Program-made: the position numbers and the translations under genes | In this document: positions 27,469 to 33,983 of the stretch, piece by piece | How positions within the stretch are numbered: the stretch's first letter is position 1 | Layout of the letters: every line of letters begins with the position of its first letter | Virus record (IMG/VR): IMGVR_UViG_3300044631_002249 | Location: 1 to 33,983 of that record | Length of the DNA: 33,983 nucleotides | Source of the DNA: a virus | Reading direction: 5' to 3' (one strand) | The notes under the pieces: generated by a model | The model's input: the letters and a program-made list of their open reading frames with translations, nothing else | What the model was told of the DNA's origin: nothing | The model's database searches: none

Positions 27469-30400
27469 ATGTCTAGTCCTTCAAACCTATATGCCGAAAA
27501 AGTCTTTGCTGAGCATCCGACTGGTCTATGGGCGTTGGACGATAAGGCAGACTACGTTTCTTTAATTTCAGAGCCCCAAAGAAATCTTTCAAATTGGGTT
27601 GTAACTGGTGGCACTTATCAGCCATACACGCAGTCGGTAGATGAGCCATTTATAAACAGTTATGTAGGTAAAATAACTGCAACACCAACAGAAGAAGAGT
27701 CTTCATCCATAATTGCAGTAAGTAATGACATTATGGATTTAAAAGACCTTAATAAATATCTTAGAACATTTTCGGTAGGAGGATATTTTTATTCTGAAAG
27801 TGCTTACATATCTGGTTTTGAAATTGGGTATCAGTACACAGACACAACAAGTGGTCAAAATATCACACACTTAAAAAACTACGATACAGTAATAAACAGC
27901 AACTGGATTTTTATATCAGAAACATTTGACACTCCTCCAGACGATACAAAGTTAAGGCTTGTTTTTAAAATAAATTTTATAGGTGGATCAGAAACAGAGG
28001 ATGTGTTTTTAGTAAACGGAATAAGTCTTGGTCAGTGGTCAGAAGAGTTTTCTTCCACATCTCTTGGAGTTACTACAATAGACATTCCTTCTTACATATC
28101 TATATCTCCACAAAAGGCCGTAGTTGCAAAGTGCTACGGATTACAAGACTTAGATGCCTACTATTTAGTTTCTGAGAACATGCTTAAAGCAAAAAATTCA
28201 GGAATTCCAATTGTTTATGGAACTTCTGGACTTACAACGCTATACCCAAACGGAGATAACCCTTCTCTTATAGTTCCTGGGGTTGGAATGTTAAATGAGT
28301 CTGGCAAGTTTAAACAATACACTTTTGAGACATGGCTAAGAATAAACTCTTATAGTAACGACAGGAAAAGAATTATTGGTCCACTTGGTTCACAAGATGG
28401 AATTTATGTGGACGGACCATCTATAGGGCTAAAAGTAGGAAATGAATATAGTGCATATTATGTTGGTGAATGGACAAGGCCAATGCTGGTTCACCTGCGT
28501 GTTGGAAAAGATACTGCCTCTCTTGTTATAAATGGTCAAGAAGTTATATCTTTAAACTATTTAACAGACTCTCTTTATTTGCCATCGATGCTAGATGCAA
28601 ACGGAAAAGATCAAGACTGGATAGGATTCTATGCATATGATGACATATACCCAATAGAGATAGACTGTGTTGGAATTTATCCTTATATTGTAGCAACTGC
28701 AGTTGCAAAAAGAAGATTTGTTTTTGGTCAGGGTGTAGATATACCAGAAAACATTAATACCTCTTACAGCGGAACATCTGTATTTATTGATTATTCCTTT
28801 GCCGATTACTCTTCAAACTATTCTTATCCAAAAATTGGTTCTTGGAATCAGGGGTTTAGCGATAATGTGTCTACTGTCAATAGGTCTCTTTCTGTTTTGT
28901 CTCATCCACTTCCAGAAATAGTTTTGTCATCAAGAACAGAAAAAGAACTATTTTTAGATTGTAAGACCGTACAGCCAACAGACACGAGAGAGTTCTTTTC
29001 TTTTAGGCCAAACTCTTCATGGAATTCTGTTTCTGGATACATGTTCTTTAAAAACTTTGACTTTATAAATACACCAGTTTCTGCTTTCTATGGCTGTTTT
29101 AGGTTGCCACAAACATCTACGTCCGCTCAAACACTTTTTAGAATTGAAAAAGAAAACACAGGAAGTTATTTTTTAATACAATTATTAAATAATCAAATAT
29201 CTTACATAATAAACTATAACGGAATTTCAGAAACTATTTACTCTCCAGTAGTAGGAGAACCAGGAGAACTTGTTGATGTAGGTTTAAATATTCCACGGTT
29301 TGTATCAAGATTTGGAAATCCAGCATCAGACTTTTTTGGTTCTTTGTCAGACCTGAGAATGTATGTCGGAGGAGACAAAAATGGACTATCAACATTTACT
29401 GGTAAAATTTATAATGTAGGAATATGTACGGAATACAATTTTCAAAAAATTAGAACACTGTTTAATGAGATAGGAGTTCCAATTTGGAATGAAGATCTGT
29501 TTGCTATTTATCAAAATAATCAATTAATAAACGTGGACGGAGGAGTAGACACAACGTCTATGCCACCTTATGGAGGAACAACAGACACAGCAAACGGAGC
29601 AATTTCTGGTGGTGGTGTCATAATCCTTGACGAGGACTACCTTGTTGATCATATTGCAAGTTATACACTTTTGCCAGATACAGTTTTTGACACATACAAA
29701 CTTACAGTCTCTGCAAGCGCATACTGGGAAGATCAACTACCTCTAACATATTTTGCAGAGTCCGTTCTTGATAAAAGAGGCGACCAGTATTTTGATCTTG
29801 ACTTTATTCAGTTTAACATAGACTACCCAATACCTTCAAAAACAATTGCCATAGAAACAAAGCCAGAAAGTTGGACCTATGCAGAGTTGGCAAATGAATA
29901 TGGCCTTCCAGTTCAAAGAACATACGAGTCGCTAGATAACTACTTGTTTACTGGATACAATGACTACGAAGATTTAAAAAATAAAATATCAAAAGATTAT
30001 CGTTATGATACGGACGGAGCAAATATAAAAACATATGTAACATTTCAGTACACAGAGTTGGGAGCAAATCAAACTTATTTTTATTTTACAAAAACAGAAA
30101 GACCATCAAGGAATGGGGTGCTAATCCCTGGCTCAGACTGGATGACAACAAAATACGAAGTTGTAGACAACATGATTATATATCCGCCATCAGGTGTAGA
30201 TTTTAATGATTTGTCAATTGTTACACATATAGAGATGAATGTTAAAAACTCAGAAACAAACAACGTTTCAATTAAAAAACTTTCATATGCCTCACAAGCA
30301 CTTAACGAATCTGATGCAAGCCCTATTGGAACAAGATTTGGAACATCGATTTATCCATATACAAAGACTGGAATTTATTATGATTTTAAAAGAAATAATC

Positions 30401-31185
30401 CTTTTGCAATCTATACTGGATCATCTCCATATTTATATCTAACCAAAACCAGCGGAATTCAATTAAAGGGAAAGTATGACCCTCTAATAAATAGAGGGCT
30501 TATGATTCCAGTAAACGAAAGTAGGTCTGAAGGATTTAAGGTTATAGCAATGCAAATGGCTGTTAGGTTTGATGGAGACTATTTCCCTTATGCCCCAACT
30601 CAAATATTTGAGGTGCAAAGCAAAGACTCTTACATAAAATTTTATATGGTAGCAAGTGACCCTTCTGGACGAAGAGCAAAAATATATGCAATAGATGCAA
30701 ACACAGGACTTATTCAAAATGGTATTGGATTTTATTGGAATGGAAAGGTAGTAAAAGAGCCAGTAATAACTCTTCAGGAGTGGGGATTCCTTGGAATCAA
30801 TTTCTCAAGCAGTCTAAACTTTTCATTTTTTGAAGGAGCCGTAAGATTAACAGGACCACTATTATTTAATAGCATTTCTTACTATCAATCTACCAACCTG
30901 CAAGAAGTTCAGAACATAGCAGAAAGACCATGGTTCAGAGTAAAGGTTTTGGGATCTTATGAACTTGACTGGGAGTTCTGGGATAGTGGGTCGTTTAACT
31001 GGAATAAAGTCTTAGTTTTGTCAGAAACAAGTTATTATGGTGTCAATCCTTCAGACGTATACAAGAGTTATACGGGAACAAATAAGATAATTGTGGATGA
31101 TGATAGGCCTATTAGTTTTGGAGAATACGCATATACCATCTTTACAGATGTAAATTGGAACCAGTTCGTACAAGATCCAGTGTAA
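27469..31185 (+). CDS. Giant tail protein with LamG/concanavalin-like domains
   Basis: 1238 residues, the largest gene here. Residues about 285-365 (KQYTFETWLRINSY...RIIGPLGSQDGIYVDGPSIGLKVG...VHLRVGKDTASLVINGQEVISLNY) fit a LamG-type jelly-roll. About 495-670 repeats a similar layout (GYMFFKNFDF..., SYFLIQLLNNQISYIINYNGISETIY). The C-terminal third is also beta-rich (FKVIAMQMAVRFDGDYFPYAPTQIFEVQSKDSYIKFYMVA). The start LYAEKVFAEHPTGLWALDD resembles openings of LamG-bearing phage proteins. These domains bind carbohydrates, so it may be a tail-associated receptor-binding or baseplate protein. No peptidase or lysin motif was seen. Confidence 0.65.
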   Translation: MSSPSNLYAEKVFAEHPTGLWALDDKADYVSLISEPQRNLSNWVVTGGTYQPYTQSVDEPFINSYVGKITATPTEEESSSIIAVSNDIMDLKDLNKYLRTFSVGGYFYSESAYISGFEIGYQYTDTTSGQNITHLKNYDTVINSNWIFISETFDTPPDDTKLRLVFKINFIGGSETEDVFLVNGISLGQWSEEFSSTSLGVTTIDIPSYISISPQKAVVAKCYGLQDLDAYYLVSENMLKAKNSGIPIVYGTSGLTTLYPNGDNPSLIVPGVGMLNESGKFKQYTFETWLRINSYSNDRKRIIGPLGSQDGIYVDGPSIGLKVGNEYSAYYVGEWTRPMLVHLRVGKDTASLVINGQEVISLNYLTDSLYLPSMLDANGKDQDWIGFYAYDDIYPIEIDCVGIYPYIVATAVAKRRFVFGQGVDIPENINTSYSGTSVFIDYSFADYSSNYSYPKIGSWNQGFSDNVSTVNRSLSVLSHPLPEIVLSSRTEKELFLDCKTVQPTDTREFFSFRPNSSWNSVSGYMFFKNFDFINTPVSAFYGCFRLPQTSTSAQTLFRIEKENTGSYFLIQLLNNQISYIINYNGISETIYSPVVGEPGELVDVGLNIPRFVSRFGNPASDFFGSLSDLRMYVGGDKNGLSTFTGKIYNVGICTEYNFQKIRTLFNEIGVPIWNEDLFAIYQNNQLINVDGGVDTTSMPPYGGTTDTANGAISGGGVIILDEDYLVDHIASYTLLPDTVFDTYKLTVSASAYWEDQLPLTYFAESVLDKRGDQYFDLDFIQFNIDYPIPSKTIAIETKPESWTYAELANEYGLPVQRTYESLDNYLFTGYNDYEDLKNKISKDYRYDTDGANIKTYVTFQYTELGANQTYFYFTKTERPSRNGVLIPGSDWMTTKYEVVDNMIIYPPSGVDFNDLSIVTHIEMNVKNSETNNVSIKKLSYASQALNESDASPIGTRFGTSIYPYTKTGIYYDFKRNNPFAIYTGSSPYLYLTKTSGIQLKGKYDPLINRGLMIPVNESRSEGFKVIAMQMAVRFDGDYFPYAPTQIFEVQSKDSYIKFYMVASDPSGRRAKIYAIDANTGLIQNGIGFYWNGKVVKEPVITLQEWGFLGINFSSSLNFSFFEGAVRLTGPLLFNSISYYQSTNLQEVQNIAERPWFRVKVLGSYELDWEFWDSGSFNWNKVLVLSETSYYGVNPSDVYKSYTGTNKIIVDDDRPISFGEYAYTIFTDVNWNQFVQDPV

Positions 31186-31187
31186 TA

Positions 31188-31196
31188 TGGTATACT
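31188..31196 (+). promoter_or_regulatory. Extended -10 promoter of the head genes
   Basis: TGG-TATACT at 31188-31196, 7 nt before ATG 31204 with no ribosome site; predicted leaderless. It would start transcription of 31204 and the portal gene. Confidence 0.6.
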
Positions 31197-31203
31197 TATA
31201 GTT

Positions 31204-31590
31204 ATGGATTCGCTAATAGACCCAAAAACTGGTCAACCAATTGTAAAAAATGTTAGAAGACAAGTCATTGAAAAGAACTATGACTGGGGACTTTACGTAT
31301 ATAAGAAAGCAAACGGCAAGTGGTTTACAGATGGTAATGGCTCAGTTCTTAATATTCCATCAGACAAAAACGATATTTCTAGAATTGCGGAATTAAAGAA
31401 GACTGCCATGTATTATGGAGATCCAGGCGATGGTACTTGTGTATTTGTTCCAGGGCTAACAAGAGTAACAGAAGAAGAATATTCAGAGCAAGTTGATCGC
31501 TTAAAGGCTGGACTTATTCCTTCCCTTAACGACCTTGGCGCTGTTCAAGCAGCAAAGGATACAATTGCTAAGTATGGAGACGAGGAGTAA
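31204..31590 (+). CDS. Hypothetical protein preceding the portal
   Basis: 128 residues, mixed alpha/beta: DPKTGQPIVKNVRRQVIEKNYDWGLYVYKKANGKWFTDGNG (about 6-46), then a helical VTEEEYSEQVDRLKAGLIPSLNDLGAVQAAKDTIAKYGDEE tail. It lies 2 nt before the portal start and should be co-expressed. No family is recognised; a head-tail or packaging accessory role is possible from position. Confidence 0.5.
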   Translation: MDSLIDPKTGQPIVKNVRRQVIEKNYDWGLYVYKKANGKWFTDGNGSVLNIPSDKNDISRIAELKKTAMYYGDPGDGTCVFVPGLTRVTEEEYSEQVDRLKAGLIPSLNDLGAVQAAKDTIAKYGDEE

Positions 31591-31592
31591 TC

Positions 31593-33185
31593 ATGCAAGA
31601 TAATGAATATGAAATCGGCGCAAGAATTGATGATGCACCAAAGAAAGATGATACTTTTTCAAAATCAGACCCATTTAATGGTAATTGGGATACACTAAAA
31701 TCTCTTGATGGATTAGATGCAAATTTTAAAAGACGGACAAATAGACTTTCAAGCAAAATGGTTGAGCCAACAACTCAATACACAACAGCAGCACTTGCTG
31801 GAAAAAGCGGTATTGATGGAGCACAGTCAAAAGAGATAAACCCAGGGCTAGTATATGTAAATGGGTATGGAATGTTTGATGTTATTACACCACCATGGAA
31901 TCTATATGAATTAGCAAACTACTACGACACATCATTTGCTAACCACGCAGCAATTGATGCAAAGGTTGAGAACATTGTTGGACTTGGTTATGAGTTCAAG
32001 GTTTCTCCAAGAACAATGATGAGACTTGAAGCATCGGAAGACAACAGTGCAACACAGAAGGCACGAAAGAGAATTGAACGAGCAAAGATTGAAATGCGTG
32101 ACTGGCTAGAGTCTCTTAATGATGACGACTCTTTTACCGCAACAATGGAAAAGGTTTACACAGATCTTCAGTCAACAGGAAATGGCTACTTAGAAATTGG
32201 AAGAACAACTCGTGGAGAAATTGGATACGTTGGACATATACCAGCAACGACAATGCGAGTGAGAAGAATCAAGGATGGATATGTACAGATCATTGGAAAC
32301 AAGATCGTATACTTCCGTAACTTTGGAGCAAAGAACCAAAACCCACTAACAACAGATGCTAGACCAAACGAGATTATTCACTTTAAGCAATACTCACCTC
32401 TTAATACATTCTATGGAGTGCCAGACATTATGTCGGCTATTAACTCATTACATGGAGACTCATTAGCCTCACAATACAATATTGATTATTTTGCAAACAA
32501 GGCAGTGCCACGTTATGTTGTAACGTTGAAGGGTGCTAAACTTTCTGGAGATGCAGAAGACAAGATGTTTAGATTTTTACAGACAAGTCTCAGAGGGCAA
32601 TCGCACAGAACGCTATATATTCCACTTCCAGGTGATAGCGAAAACAACAAAGTTGAATTTAAGATGGAGCCCATCGAAGACGGTATACAGGACGGCTCAT
32701 TTAAAGAGTATCGTAAACAAAACCGTGATGATATCCTGGTAGCACATCAAGTGCCACTATCAAAACTTGGGGGTGGCGATTCTGGATCTATAGCAGCAGC
32801 ACTTGCACAGGATCGTACCTTTAAGGAGCAGGTTGCACGACCAGCACAAAGACAATTAGAAAAAATGATCAACAAAATAATTCGTGAAAAGACAGATATT
32901 ATTGAGTTCGTATTTAATGAACTTACACTAACAGATGAAATAGCACAGTCTCAAATCCTTGAAAGATATGTTAAGAATCAGATAATGACTCCTAACGAGG
33001 CAAGAGTTGTTTTGGATATGCCACAAAGAGACGGTGGAGATGAGGTTCTAGACTTAAGTCCAGCAGCATCATCCGAAGCAAGAACGACAAGATCTAGAGA
33101 TGCAGAAAGAACAAATAACAATTCCGACAGCACTTCAACAGTTGCTGGAAGAGCCCCAAAGGGAGAGGGAAGAAAAACCCCATAA
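31593..33185 (+). CDS. Portal protein, PBSX-type
   Basis: 530 residues with a GAGGAG ribosome site. VITPPWNLYELANYYDTSFANHAAIDAKVENIVGLGYEF (about 89-127) matches the opening of PBSX-family portals (tPPw.p..La.....n..H...I..K...i.G.g). PNEIIHFKQYSPLNTFYGVPDIMSAINSL is the conserved GxP central part. GSIAAALAQDRTFKEQVARPAQRQLEKMINKIIREK fits the long stem/crown helices. It forms the dodecameric DNA channel at one vertex of the capsid. The C-terminal 40 residues are low complexity. It immediately precedes the protease, the normal head-gene order. Confidence 0.85.
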   Translation: MQDNEYEIGARIDDAPKKDDTFSKSDPFNGNWDTLKSLDGLDANFKRRTNRLSSKMVEPTTQYTTAALAGKSGIDGAQSKEINPGLVYVNGYGMFDVITPPWNLYELANYYDTSFANHAAIDAKVENIVGLGYEFKVSPRTMMRLEASEDNSATQKARKRIERAKIEMRDWLESLNDDDSFTATMEKVYTDLQSTGNGYLEIGRTTRGEIGYVGHIPATTMRVRRIKDGYVQIIGNKIVYFRNFGAKNQNPLTTDARPNEIIHFKQYSPLNTFYGVPDIMSAINSLHGDSLASQYNIDYFANKAVPRYVVTLKGAKLSGDAEDKMFRFLQTSLRGQSHRTLYIPLPGDSENNKVEFKMEPIEDGIQDGSFKEYRKQNRDDILVAHQVPLSKLGGGDSGSIAAALAQDRTFKEQVARPAQRQLEKMINKIIREKTDIIEFVFNELTLTDEIAQSQILERYVKNQIMTPNEARVVLDMPQRDGGDEVLDLSPAASSEARTTRSRDAERTNNNSDSTSTVAGRAPKGEGRKTP

Positions 33186-33208
33186 TGTCCAATATGTCCA
33201 ATATGTGA
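33182..33208 (+). repeat. Three tandem 9-nt repeats before the protease gene
   Basis: ATAATGTCC, AATATGTCC and AATATGTGA run in tandem at 33182-33208, directly after the portal stop. Intergenic, so not protein-driven. The ATGTCC core also occurs in the inverted repeat at 4068-4074. Possibly regulator-binding sites. Confidence 0.45.
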
Positions 33209-33212
33209 TATA

Positions 33213-33239
33213 TGTATAAAATGGGGCTTATAATATAAT
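33213..33239 (+). promoter_or_regulatory. Clustered -10 boxes before the protease gene
   Basis: TATAAA at 33215-33220 (after TG at 33213-33214), TATAAT at 33229-33234 and an overlapping TATAAT at 33234-33239. The middle one ends 6 nt before GTG 33241; the first would give a leader of about 11 nt to ATG 33238. Which is used cannot be told. Confidence 0.45.
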
Positions 33240-33983
33240 GGTGAGCAATGTATCCAAAGCCCATTGGAATTCAGATGGGGAAAATCTTCGTCTTTCGATG
33301 CCTTTTAATAAGGTAGACAAAGAACGTCGTATCGTTTCAGGTTTTGCGTCACTAGACAACCTTGATAAGCAGATGGACATCGTTACATCAGAAGCATCAA
33401 TGAATGCCTTCGCAAAATTTCGTGGGAACATTAGAGAAATGCATCAGCCATTAGCAGTAGGCAAGATGATTAACTTTAAAGAAGATAAGTATTTCGATCC
33501 AGATACAAAGAAGTTCTACAAGGGTGTTTTTGTATCTGCATATGTTTCAAAGGGTGCACAGGATACTTGGGAAAAGGTTCTTGATGGAACACTAACAGGT
33601 TTTTCTATTGGCGGAAGAATGAACAAGTGGGATGACGGATACGATGAGAAGTCAGATTCACAAATTAGAATTATTAAGGATTATGATTTAGTTGAGTTGA
33701 GTCTTGTAGATTCCCCAGCAAATCAATTTGCAAATATTGTATCAGTTGAAAAGGTTGATGGCGTAGATGTTATCAAAGCAGATTCAACAGTGCTAGAAAA
33801 TGTTTTTTACGATAAAGAAAGTGGAATTGTTATATCATCTGAAAACGATTCAGAAGTTAGCCCCGTTACTGGAGAGCAGATGGAAAATATAGGGTTCGTT
33901 GAAAAAACGGATGATGAAAAAACAACAATGATAAAATTCTTAGTTGATAGTGCTAAAGGCATTAATACTTCTAAGATTAACAA
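33238..33983 (+). CDS. Prohead protease, XkdF/S78-like, partial at right edge
   Basis: At least 248 residues, cut by the window edge. ATG 33238 or GTG 33241 could start it; neither has a ribosome site. RIVSGFASLDNLDKQMDIVTSEA (about 31-53), REMHQPLAVGKM with His69, VSKGAQDTWEKVLDGTLTGFSIGG with Ser123, and VELSLVDSPAN (152-162) match in order the G..S, catalytic His, catalytic Ser and E-x-SLV-x-x-PAN motifs of HK97-type prohead proteases; the spelling is closest to XkdF. It would mature scaffold and capsid proteins during assembly. The region after residue about 175 may be a scaffold-like extension. The major capsid gene is expected just beyond the window. Confidence 0.85.
   Translation, partial: MVSNVSKAHWNSDGENLRLSMPFNKVDKERRIVSGFASLDNLDKQMDIVTSEASMNAFAKFRGNIREMHQPLAVGKMINFKEDKYFDPDTKKFYKGVFVSAYVSKGAQDTWEKVLDGTLTGFSIGGRMNKWDDGYDEKSDSQIRIIKDYDLVELSLVDSPANQFANIVSVEKVDGVDVIKADSTVLENVFYDKESGIVISSENDSEVSPVTGEQMENIGFVEKTDDEKTTMIKFLVDSAKGINTSKIN

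Overview
The window reads as part of an AT-rich tailed bacteriophage genome (Caudoviricetes). The clearest phage evidence is at the right end: a PBSX-type portal protein followed by an XkdF/S78-like prohead protease that runs off the edge. To its left lie about 27 kb dominated by tail, baseplate and fibre proteins. The host is inferred, not seen. The AT-rich composition, GTG starts, strong AAGGAG ribosome sites alongside many apparently leaderless genes, and a B12-dependent ribonucleotide reductase would all suit a low-GC actinobacterium such as the freshwater acI group.

Layout. 1-809: five tightly overlapping tiny genes, ending at a 12-bp stem-loop. 1015-2958: a NUMOD4-HNH endonuclease, a small ORF, a minus-strand pair including a DHH-like phosphoesterase candidate, and a holin-like one-helix membrane protein. 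3019-3906 (minus): an SGNH-hydrolase-like protein. 3907-4175: a regulatory region with a 13-bp inverted repeat, a hairpin terminator and two promoters. 4176-9340: first adhesion block (BppU-like, collagen-like, Pro/Thr-rich and Cys-module fibre proteins). 9374-13748: an enzyme cassette with a zinc-binding small protein, a 2OG-Fe(II) oxygenase-like protein, an O-fucosyltransferase-like glycosyltransferase, a second SGNH protein and a well-supported GDP-mannose 3,5-epimerase. 13750-14313 (minus): a secreted lysozyme/transglycosylase. 14417-23648: second adhesion block, ending with a fibre that carries a (Phe-Gly-Ala)16 tract and a Hint-like C-terminal domain. 23655-25320: three small accessory genes. 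25410-27443: class II ribonucleotide reductase. 27469-31185: a 1238-residue LamG-like tail protein. 31204-33983: head genes.

Two things stand out. First, the epimerase, the fucosyltransferase-like enzyme, the SGNH proteins and the oxygenase sit among the fibre genes. They look like a phage-encoded sugar-decoration pathway that would make GDP-L-galactose (or GDP-L-gulose) and transfer it, possibly to the phage's own Pro/Thr-rich fibres. Second, many genes have an extended -10 box (TGN-TATAAT) only 6-9 nt before the start codon, which predicts leaderless mRNAs. At several junctions the upstream stop codon is itself part of the -10 box. Genes with good Shine-Dalgarno sites instead have their -10 box 18-37 nt upstream, so two initiation modes coexist.

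No tRNA, CRISPR array, integrase, terminase or reverse transcriptase was recognised. All functional calls come from reading motifs by eye; no database search was run.
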